Source: Candidatus Eiseniibacteriota bacterium (GTDB taxonomy: Bacteria; Joyebacterota; Joyebacteria; Joyebacterales; Joyebacteraceae). Taken from it: a stretch of DNA of 7,959 bases. The notes under the pieces are model-generated. The model saw only the letters and a list, made by a program, of their open reading frames with translations, did not search any database and was not told where the DNA came from. Of this stretch, positions 1 to 5,704 are shown piece by piece (within the stretch, counting starts at the first letter, position 1; the number at the start of each line of letters is the position of its first letter). The stretch lies in contig JAUWRQ010000030.1 in the NCBI GenBank assembly GCA_030610515.1, positions 1-7,959 of the forward strand, read 5' to 3'. The position numbers and the translations under genes were made by a program.

Positions 1-1229
1 ACGCGCGCGACGATCCTGCGGGCGTGGAACGGAACCTGCGTGCTCGTGACGACCACGAGCCGGTGCTTCTCGTCCATGTAGGTGAGCGTCACGTGCGGTT
101 CGGTCGGAGTGCCGTGGACGTACTGCACGTCGTAAACGGTCTCGAACACGCGTAAGGCGTCGGCGAAGGCGCCGTCGGGGTCGCCGACCACGGCCTCAAT
201 CCTCGCGGCGAGGTTGCGCGATGCGTCCGCTAGTCCGCTCGCGTCCGTCTCGTCGTGGATGCGGGGAGCGCCCTCATCCATTGCCCTGGCAGGATCGAGG
301 ATCGGAGCAAGCTCCTCGTACTCAACCTCGATGAGATCGCAGGCCTTGTGCGCGAGAAGCGGCGTCTCGGCGGCAACCGCCGCGACCCGGTCCCCCACGA
401 ATCGCATCTTCGTGTCGAGCATCACGGCATCGTACGGTGACGGTTCGGGGTGGTTCTGGCCCGCCGTCGAAAAAAGCACGCGAGGTACGTCCTCGTGGGT
501 CAAGACGCAGTGCACCCTGGGAAGGGCGCGGGCCTTGGAGGCATCGATCCGCACGATGCGCGCGTGGGCGTGCGGACTCCGCTTGATGCGACCGTACAGC
601 ATGCCATCGGCGGTGAAGTCGTCGGTGTACTTGGCCTTACCCGAAAGGAGCCCGATCCCTTCCGTCTTCGGGATGCTCCTCCCCACGGAGCTGTAGCGGT
701 CGCTGTCGGACGCGGCCGGGTCGGGCGGCGCCTCGCCCGCCGCGCCGCCGGGGCCGCCCCCCGTGGCGTGACCGGACGCTCCGTGGGCCACGGCCTCAAT
801 GGCTTCCACCGCCTTCACGTACCCGGTGCAGCGGCAGAGGTTGCCCGAGAGGCCCTCCCGGATCTCGTCCTCCGAGGGCTGCGGGTTCTCGTCCAGAAGC
901 GCCTTGGCCGAGACGATCATCCCCTGCATGCAGTACGCACACTGCGCGGCGCTTCTTCGAAGAAACTCGATCTGGAGAGGATGCGGAGACGAGACGTCCC
1001 CGATCCCCTCGATGGTCGTCACCTCGTGGGCATCGACGCGTCCAGTGAGCACGATGCAGGCCGGTACCGGACGGCCGTCCAGGAGAACCGTCGACGTGCC
1101 GCAGCTTCCGGTCCTGCAACCGGACTTGACACCGCGGTAGCCGAGCCTGCGAAGCGTATCGACAAGGAGCTCGCCCGGCGTAACGGTCGTCTCGTGTTCG
1201 GTCCCGTTGACCGTGAACCGCACTTCCAT
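1..1229 (-). CDS. Molybdenum hydroxylase, fused 2Fe-2S and molybdopterin-binding subunit (3' end outside window)
   Basis: Xanthine dehydrogenase/aldehyde oxidase-type subunit; 409 N-terminal residues are visible and the frame stays open to the window edge. Residues 1-60 form the plant-type ferredoxin domain (GCRTGSCGTSTV, then C58). Residues 75-150 form the second 2Fe-2S domain with a complete ligand set: C97 and C100 in QCAYCMQG, C132 and C134 in NLCRCTGY. A Gly/Ala/Pro-rich linker (about 150-178) leads into the a/b hammerhead domain (SVGRSIPKTEGIGLLSGKAKY) and the start of the Mo-binding domain (EPHVTLTY, TSTQVPFHARR). The enzyme would hydroxylate an aromatic or aldehyde substrate at Mo and pass electrons through FeS to the FAD subunit encoded just upstream. 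Oddity: the third plant-type ligand, usually Cys, is Ser46. The ATG at 1229 has GAGGTGA just upstream, overlapping the previous stop. The fusion of small and large subunits resembles E. coli XdhD. The substrate cannot be told from this part. Confidence 0.93.
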   Translation of the reverse strand, partial: MEVRFTVNGTEHETTVTPGELLVDTLRRLGYRGVKSGCRTGSCGTSTVLLDGRPVPACIVLTGRVDAHEVTTIEGIGDVSSPHPLQIEFLRRSAAQCAYCMQGMIVSAKALLDENPQPSEDEIREGLSGNLCRCTGYVKAVEAIEAVAHGASGHATGGGPGGAAGEAPPDPAASDSDRYSSVGRSIPKTEGIGLLSGKAKYTDDFTADGMLYGRIKRSPHAHARIVRIDASKARALPRVHCVLTHEDVPRVLFSTAGQNHPEPSPYDAVMLDTKMRFVGDRVAAVAAETPLLAHKACDLIEVEYEELAPILDPARAMDEGAPRIHDETDASGLADASRNLAARIEAVVGDPDGAFADALRVFETVYDVQYVHGTPTEPHVTLTYMDEKHRLVVVTSTQVPFHARRIVAR

Positions 1230-1236
1230 GCTCACC

Positions 1237-2088
1237 TCATGCCGGAAGGAGTCCGGCCGCGCGCATGAGCGCGCGCTTCACAGCAATCGCCGACACCTTC
1301 GTTCTGTACTCGGCGCTCGCACGATGATCGCCTCTCGCGGAGACGGCTGAGGACGCGACGCGTCCGGCTTCGGCGAAGACGTCCTCCGAGATGTCGTTGG
1401 CCGAGAGGAAGGACTCGCACTCGGGAAGGCGCACGGGTGCGGCACCCCCTCCTCCGAGAGCCACTCTGATGTCCGTCATCCTGCCGCCATCGACCTTCAT
1501 CGCCGCGGCCGCGTTCACGATGGCCACGTCGAGCTTCTTCCTGCCTATCTTGTCGAAGCCTCCGGTGAGTCCGGCGAAGGAGGCCGACAATCTCAGCTCG
1601 ACGATGAGGTCTCCCTTCCTGAAGACCTCGCCTCGCTTCGAGAAGTAGTCCGAGAGCGGAAGCTCGCGCCGCCCTGAGGCGTCCTGGACGACAAGAGCCG
1701 CGTCGAGCACGAGCAGCGCCACCGGGAGATCGGTCGGATATGACCAGGCGCCGACGTTGCCGCCGACGGTGGCCAGGTTCCTCACGGTGTGATTGGCCAC
1801 GGAGAGCGCGGCGTGGCGCAGCAGACCCGAGGCCGGATCCCCTGCCTCGGGGGATCTCGCGAGATCCGCCACCGTGACGGTCGCGCCGATGACCACGTGC
1901 GCCGCGTCCCGCCGGATGTAGTCGAGTCCCGCCGCGGAGAGATCCACGAGATACGAGAGGTTCGGAGACCCCGCCGGGACCACGACGGTCCCGCCCGCGA
2001 CGTAGAGCCCGTTGCCTTCCGTCTCGCCGAAGAGCCTGACCGCCTCGTCGGGGCTTGTGGGTCTGTGCAGAACGCTGAGGTCGAACAC
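1237..2088 (-). CDS. Molybdenum hydroxylase FAD-binding subunit (CoxM/YgfM type)
   Basis: A 283-residue FAD subunit of the xanthine dehydrogenase/CO dehydrogenase family, the usual length for a free-standing medium subunit. The first FAD motif is AGGTVVVP (about residues 31-38). The second is TVRNLATVGGNVGAWSYPTD (about 101-120). The C-terminal region (GGFDKIGRKKLDVAIVNAAA onward) matches the CO dehydrogenase flavoprotein C-terminal domain. It would accept electrons from the 2Fe-2S clusters of the next gene and pass them to NAD+ or another acceptor. I chose the GTG at 2088 because GGAGG lies 7 nt upstream and the family fold starts right there (VFDLSVLHRPTSPDEAVRL). A frame open further upstream reads as unrelated, Arg/Ser/Pro-rich sequence. 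Its TGA stop is separated from the next ATG by only 7 nt, so the two genes are very likely co-translated. Confidence 0.93.
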   Translation of the reverse strand: MFDLSVLHRPTSPDEAVRLFGETEGNGLYVAGGTVVVPAGSPNLSYLVDLSAAGLDYIRRDAAHVVIGATVTVADLARSPEAGDPASGLLRHAALSVANHTVRNLATVGGNVGAWSYPTDLPVALLVLDAALVVQDASGRRELPLSDYFSKRGEVFRKGDLIVELRLSASFAGLTGGFDKIGRKKLDVAIVNAAAAMKVDGGRMTDIRVALGGGGAAPVRLPECESFLSANDISEDVFAEAGRVASSAVSARGDHRASAEYRTKVSAIAVKRALMRAAGLLPA

Positions 2089-2133
2089 GGGGCTGCCTCC
2101 TGTACGCGCGCGCTCGTAATGCGACGACGACGT

Positions 2134-2163
2134 AGGATACCGCGTGATGTGGGGCCTATTCAA
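2134..2163 (-). promoter_or_regulatory. Candidate sigma70-type promoter for the molybdenum hydroxylase operon
   Basis: On the minus strand TTGAAT (2163-2158) and TATCCT (2139-2134) are 18 bp apart, each matching 4 of 6 consensus bases. The site lies between the terminator of the preceding gene and the GTG start at 2088, which leaves a leader of about 40 nt. Position supports it; the match itself is moderate. Confidence 0.35.
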
Positions 2164-2196
2164 CCTCGAAGCGACGCCGGCAGGGCAGACAGACAA

Positions 2197-2222
2197 GCCC
2201 CGCCCGGAGATCCGGGCGGGGC
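2197..2222 (-). terminator. Rho-independent-type terminator after the beta-propeller gene
   Basis: A perfect 11-bp inverted repeat GCCCCGCCCGG / CCGGGCGGGGC with a 4-nt loop starts 30 nt past the stop codon of the gene ending at 2253. Read on the minus strand it is followed by TTGTCTGTCTG, a modest T-rich run. It separates that gene from the molybdenum hydroxylase operon downstream. Confidence 0.7.
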
Positions 2223-2252
2223 AGGCAATCCCAGCGTGGGCTGACGGCTGGT

Positions 2253-3071
2253 CTAGTGAGCGTACATGGCCTTGATCCTGGACCACGAACTCGACTCGAC
2301 GGGTGTAATACCTCCAGAACCTGAGATCGCGTAGAAGACGGGCACGTCGGGACCGAACGAGTACAGCACTGTCGCCAGTCCCGTGTCGAGGTCGATGGTG
2401 AAGAGATCGTGCGAGTATGAGGAGTAGCCGTAGACGAGACCGTCGGGACCACGCGTGATGCCGCCGACGGAACCCATGTCGATGCCGCTCCCGAGACCGG
2501 TGCCGACCATCTGCGTGCCGGGCCCACCGGGGTCGTTCTTGTCGATCTTCCAGAGGGCCTGGGTCTCGCCGTCCAAGCCGTAGAGCTGACCGTAGTCGTC
2601 GAAGATGAGGCCGTCGAAGTCGTGCGGCGGGCTGCCGACCAGACCGACGATCGTGCCGACGCCCGTGCTCGGGTTCACAACGAAGATGCTCGGCTGTTCG
2701 TTGGAACCGGCGTTGGCGCCGTAGAGGGTCCCGTTGGTCGGGTCGAACGCGAGCGCGCCCTCATAGACGTATCCGATTCCCAGACTGCCTATGTAGGTAG
2801 TGACGGCCGTGTTCGGGTCGACCGAGTAGAGTTTGGCCGACGTCAGGCGCGTCAGACCGAGAAGCAGATCTCCCCTCTGCGAGTACTCGAGCCCGCAGAA
2901 CCCCGATGCTATCCCGTGGCTACCTACGAGCATCACGGTCCCATCGAGCGTATCGATGGTGTAGATGTCTCGACCGATGGCGTCGGACGCATAGAGGGTC
3001 ACCGCCGAGGCCGAGACGACCGAGAACAGAAGGACAGCGGTCAAGAGACCCAAGCTCATGGTCGCTCTCAT
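2253..3071 (-). CDS. Secreted beta-propeller-like protein, function unknown
   Basis: A 272-residue exported protein. Residues 1-23 are a signal peptide (MRATMSLGLLTAVLLFSVVS, then ASA), with likely cleavage after ASA. The mature part has about five loose repeats of the pattern LY-x-x-D-x-x-T-G-x-x-T-x-(I/V)-G followed by LAFDPTNGTLYG-like strands (about 35-62, 81-118, 128-165, 172-215, 222-250). This is the pattern of beta-propeller blades in extracellular Kelch/NHL/DUF4394-like proteins. No catalytic motif is visible. The protein ends with a distinct short tail, TPVESSSWSRIKAMYAH. I chose the ATG at 3071 because GAGGTGA lies 5 nt upstream and the signal peptide begins there. An in-frame TTG at 3197 would add 42 Arg/Pro-rich residues in front of the signal peptide and looks wrong. 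It appears to be transcribed alone, from the promoter at 3241-3270 to the terminator at 2197-2222. Confidence 0.85.
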   Translation of the reverse strand: MRATMSLGLLTAVLLFSVVSASAVTLYASDAIGRDIYTIDTLDGTVMLVGSHGIASGFCGLEYSQRGDLLLGLTRLTSAKLYSVDPNTAVTTYIGSLGIGYVYEGALAFDPTNGTLYGANAGSNEQPSIFVVNPSTGVGTIVGLVGSPPHDFDGLIFDDYGQLYGLDGETQALWKIDKNDPGGPGTQMVGTGLGSGIDMGSVGGITRGPDGLVYGYSSYSHDLFTIDLDTGLATVLYSFGPDVPVFYAISGSGGITPVESSSWSRIKAMYAH

Positions 3072-3240
3072 CTTGCTCACCTCTCTTCTGGGGCGCCGGT
3101 TCCATCCCGGGCCCGGTGGCCCGCGGGCGGGTCGTCGGTCCCACTCCGCCAAAAGAAACGACCGGCTGCGCCTCATGAGCACGGAAGAGCTCATCAAGCG
3201 TTGGCCGGTCCCCAGGGCCTCCAGTAGCCCATTACCGTCT

Positions 3241-3270
3241 ATCTTATCACAGCTTTGAGATGTTTGTCAA
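3241..3270 (-). promoter_or_regulatory. Sigma70-type promoter for the beta-propeller gene
   Basis: On the minus strand a perfect TTGACA (3270-3265) is followed after 18 bp by TAAGAT (3246-3241, 4 of 6). The site lies in a locally AT-rich stretch (about 3225-3330) that stands out from the GC-rich surroundings. Transcription would begin near 3234, giving a leader of roughly 160 nt before the ATG at 3071. That leader (3072-3234) contains a GC-rich hairpin-forming stretch around 3105-3130 (GGGCC CGGT GGCCC). I see no convincing gene or known riboswitch in it. Confidence 0.6.
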
Positions 3271-3335
3271 GAAGTGTTCGAGAGGTTTCTCAGCAATCGA
3301 AGCAGTCAGGAGGGGAAATGTTACAGAGCGCCGGC

Positions 3336-3494
3336 CTAGCGGCCGCCGCCGATCCGCTCACGGGTGGCCAGGATACCCTTGGTTGGAGGCACGTTTCGGG
3401 GGCAGACCCTGGTGCAGCTCCAGACGACGTCGCAGCCCGAGACCCCGTCCGGTCCGGCCACCAGTGCAAGACGCCTGTCGCGAGATCGACGACA
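3336..3494 (-). pseudogene. Remnant of succinate dehydrogenase/fumarate reductase iron-sulfur subunit (SdhB C-terminus)
   Basis: These 52 codons directly follow, in the same frame, the TGA of the rubredoxin-ThDP gene and run to a TAG at 3336-3338. The segment from SRDRRLALVAGPDGVSGC onward matches the C-terminus of SdhB/FrdB. It has the DGV lead-in, C-x5-C-x3-C-P (CDVVWSCTRVCP), then a PxxV-P-x-K-x-I stretch (PRNVPPTKGIL). In E. coli SdhB these three cysteines supply part of the ligands of the [3Fe-4S] and [4Fe-4S] clusters. The remaining ligands lie in an upstream CxxCxxC motif that is absent here, so the piece cannot form those clusters by itself. No start codon with a ribosome binding site precedes it in frame. 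I read it as a leftover 3' end of sdhB joined to the ThDP gene by deletion, insertion or misassembly. A small CGGCC-TAGC-GGCCG hairpin overlaps its stop. Confidence 0.6.
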
Positions 3495-5315
3495 TCAGGC
3501 CTCCTCGTCGGCAGAGTCGCCGCCCGCCGACGTGTCGTCAACACCCCTGCCGGCAGACGCCGCCATCTTCTCCCGGTCCACCACGACGTCCACCAGGGCG
3601 GGTCGTCCCGACGAAAGCGCCTCGGCCACGGCCGCATCGAGCAGCTCGGGGTCCTCCACGCGGAGCCCCAGGCCCCCGGACGACTCGGCGAACTGCGCGA
3701 AGTCGGGGTTCGGAAAGCTGATTCCGAACTCCGGATAGCCGTCACGCGCCTGTTCTTTCTTGATGTTCTTGAGCCGCTCGTCGTTCATCACGATGACGGT
3801 GATGGGAAGCTCCTCCCTCACTGCCGTCGTGAAGTCCGCCATGAGCATCCCGAACCCGCCATCTCCGGTCAGGCAAACGACCTGGCGATCCGGGTACGCG
3901 AGCTGTGCGGCCAGAGCGGCAGGAAGTCCGAATCCCATGCTCGCGATGTTGGCGGAGAGGTACGTCCGCTGCCCCCGGCACACGAAGCGCTTGTAGAACC
4001 AGTAGGTGTGGTCGCCGACGTCGACGGTCACGATTGCGTCCGGGGCTACGTGCTTCTGTAGCGTTGCGATGACGAGCCCGGGGTGGATGGGAGTCGACAT
4101 GTCAGCGGACTCACGCGCGAGGAGCGCCTGGTGCTCATCTCGGAGGGAGTCGATCCTCGTCCACCGCTCCGCGTCCTCCTCCTTGGGTCTCACGCGCTCC
4201 GTGAGCGCCCTCAAGGCGGCGCCCGCATCGCCGTGGACACCGACGTCGACGTCGAAGGTGCGTCCAATCCTGGACGGATCGCGGTCGATCTGTATCATCC
4301 TGACGCCTTTGGGAATCAGGTTGGCGTGCCGGAACCCCGTCCCTGCGACGATGATGAGATCCGAGCCCTGTAGCGCGCGCGCCGCGCGAAACGTGCCTAT
4401 CGAACCAAGCACGCCGAGGCTCTCCCGGAGCGACTCGTCGACGACGCCCTTCGCGCGGGAGGTCGTCGCTATGGGTGCCTTGAGCCTGCCGGACAAGGCC
4501 ACGAGTTCCTCCCCGCAGTCGCGCGCTCCCCATCCCGCCAGGATGGCCACCCGCGGGCTCTCATTGATCAGGCTCACGGCCCTCGCGATCTCCTCCTCCG
4601 AAGGCTCGGGCTCACCCCTGAAGAGCCGCTTCCCGGGATCGAGGACCTTCTCGTCGGTCCTCTCCAGCAGAACGTCGGTCGGCGTCGAAAGGGCCGCGAC
4701 GCCCGGGCCCCTGTGAGCGTGCTTGGCCGCGAGGAGCGTCAGCCGGAGGGCCTGATTCGGCCGAGCCACCGTCTCCGAGAATACGGTGAACGGATGGAAG
4801 AGCTCGAGCTGGTCGATCTCCTGAAACGCCTCGCTCCCGAGGTAGACCTCCGCGACCTGCCCGAGGAGAGCTAGGACGGGGCTGCGATCGGCCGATGCGT
4901 CCATGAGCCCCGTGACCAGGTTGGTCGACCCGGGGCCCGCGATGGCGATGCAGGCACCCAGCTCGCCCGTGACCTTGCCGTGCGCCGAGGCCATGAACGC
5001 GGCGGTCTCCTCGTGCCGCGTCAGGACGAAGCGGATCCGCTCGTCCCTCCGGATGGCATCGACGATCGGCAGGTTCGAGTCGCCCGGGATGCCGTAGATG
5101 GTCCTGACACCGAGCGCGTATAGCTGGGCGATGATCCTGTCGGCGACGTTCGTCTCGACTCCGGGGTCGCTCTTCGCCCCACCCTCCTGAACGAACGCCG
5201 ACTTCGGCGCGCCGCACTGCGGACAAGTCCAGTCATCGGGGAGGTCGGCGAACGGCGTCCCCTCCGCCTCCTCATCGTAGACCCAGTTGCAGACCGAACA
5301 GCGAAACCGTGCCAT
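3495..5315 (-). CDS. Rubredoxin fused to a pyruvate oxidase-like thiamine diphosphate enzyme
   Basis: A 606-residue fusion. Residues 1-45 are a complete rubredoxin: CSVC (C6, C9), [23 protein letters not shown] (C31, C34), giving a four-Cys Fe site. Residues 56-225 are the ThDP PYR domain, with catalytic-type Glu102 in TRHEETAAF and the GPGSTN loop. Residues 240-375 are the central FAD/nucleotide-type domain ([11 protein letters not shown]). Residues 405-583 are the ThDP-binding PP domain with GDGG (484-487) and N511 for Mg2+. The closest relatives by eye are E. coli PoxB ([25 protein letters not shown]) and YdaP, so decarboxylation of pyruvate or another 2-oxo acid is likely. PoxB's C-terminal membrane-binding helix is absent; the chain ends in an acidic tail ([16 protein letters not shown]). 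I infer that FAD passes electrons to the built-in rubredoxin rather than to membrane quinone. A carboligase role is possible. GGAGG lies 5 nt before the ATG. Confidence 0.92.
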   Translation of the reverse strand: MARFRCSVCNWVYDEEAEGTPFADLPDDWTCPQCGAPKSAFVQEGGAKSDPGVETNVADRIIAQLYALGVRTIYGIPGDSNLPIVDAIRRDERIRFVLTRHEETAAFMASAHGKVTGELGACIAIAGPGSTNLVTGLMDASADRSPVLALLGQVAEVYLGSEAFQEIDQLELFHPFTVFSETVARPNQALRLTLLAAKHAHRGPGVAALSTPTDVLLERTDEKVLDPGKRLFRGEPEPSEEEIARAVSLINESPRVAILAGWGARDCGEELVALSGRLKAPIATTSRAKGVVDESLRESLGVLGSIGTFRAARALQGSDLIIVAGTGFRHANLIPKGVRMIQIDRDPSRIGRTFDVDVGVHGDAGAALRALTERVRPKEEDAERWTRIDSLRDEHQALLARESADMSTPIHPGLVIATLQKHVAPDAIVTVDVGDHTYWFYKRFVCRGQRTYLSANIASMGFGLPAALAAQLAYPDRQVVCLTGDGGFGMLMADFTTAVREELPITVIVMNDERLKNIKKEQARDGYPEFGISFPNPDFAQFAESSGGLGLRVEDPELLDAAVAEALSSGRPALVDVVVDREKMAASAGRGVDDTSAGGDSADEEA

Positions 5316-5319
5316 GAAC

Positions 5320-5430
5320 GCCTCCGAGGGTAGCGGGATCGTGCCTGAGTGCCTCCAGGAGTAGCGGAATCGTGCCTGAGTGCCTCCGGGGGTAGCGGAA
5401 TCGCGCCTGAGTGCCTTCGGGGGTTATGAT
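5320..5430 (-). repeat. 31-bp tandem repeat, three full copies plus a decayed fourth, next to the rubredoxin-ThDP gene start
   Basis: Copies lie at 5320-5350, 5351-5381 and 5382-5412, with a partial copy from 5413. The plus-strand unit is GCCTCC(G/A)(G/A)G(G/A)GTAGCGG then (G/A)ATCG(T/C)GCCTGAGT; copies differ at only a few positions. On the minus strand each unit ends in GGAGGC, and the unit nearest the gene supplies its Shine-Dalgarno sequence. The leader thus contains several SD-like GGAGG sites, only one with an ATG at the right distance. The array has no spacers and its period is not a multiple of three. An isolated CTGAGTGCCT recurs at 5507-5516. Confidence 0.85.
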
Positions 5431-5704
5431 GCTCCAGCGGCGGTGCGGTTCCATCGGCATGATACGATGAGGAGGTCCTGCGCACCAGCGCGCGTGAGGT
5501 CACCGGCTGAGTGCCTGTTCAGTGCCGTCAGGACGCGACGCTCCGGGTGCCGCGCTCTTGATGAACACCTCCGCATGTGATATCGTTCGGTACTGTCGTC
5601 GCTCCCTGGTTCGGGGAGTGCCCCTCAGAGGAAGTCCCCACTTCGGCAGCCGTCCTCCCAACCACCCCCCGAGGTTGGCTCCGGCACAGCAGAAGGAGAC
5701 GTTG
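5431..5704. other. Divergent intergenic region with leader hairpins, no gene seen
   Basis: This gap separates the divergently transcribed rubredoxin-ThDP gene (minus) and the UGA-containing gene (plus). A short plus-strand frame with ATG at 5468 runs to TGA at 5578, but its product is Arg/Cys-rich with no recognisable pattern and I do not call it. Close to the plus-strand gene there are small perfect hairpins: CTCCC/GGGAG at 5612-5628 and GAAGT-CCCC-ACTTC at 5631-5644. They may shape the leader RNA, but I recognise no known riboswitch. AAGGAG at 5693-5698 is the ribosome binding site of the gene starting at 5705. Confidence 0.5.
5558..5586 (+). promoter_or_regulatory. Weak candidate promoter for the putative selenoprotein gene
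   Basis: TTGATG (5558-5563) and TATCGT (5581-5586) are 17 bp apart, each 4 of 6 to the sigma70 consensus. A start near 5593 would give a leader of about 110 nt. The match is marginal and rests mainly on position. Confidence 0.25.

Noticed and set aside
450..1268. 272-residue plus-strand open frame
   Set aside because: It lies antisense to the molybdenum hydroxylase gene, whose minus-strand translation carries clear FeS and Mo-domain motifs.
3072..3197. N-terminal extension of the propeller protein from the TTG at 3197
   Set aside because: It would put 42 Arg/Pro-rich residues ahead of a clear signal peptide, while the ATG at 3071 has a good ribosome binding site.
3495..3497. TGA of the rubredoxin-ThDP gene as a second selenocysteine codon, with the SdhB-like piece as a C-terminal extension
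   Set aside because: The enzyme is already complete before the TGA, the TGA falls in a low-complexity acidic tail rather than a redox motif, and the extension has only half of an SdhB cluster-ligand set. A gene remnant explains it better.
3363..3497. Small minus-strand frame starting at an ATG that overlaps the TGA at 3495-3497
   Set aside because: Its 45-residue product has no recognisable pattern, and the competing frame carries the SdhB signature.
3255..4061. 268-residue plus-strand open frame
   Set aside because: It is antisense to the ThDP enzyme and the SdhB remnant, with Arg/His/Gly-rich composition typical of shadow frames.
5320..5430. CRISPR array
   Set aside because: The 31-bp units are directly adjacent with no spacers between them, and no cas gene is present.
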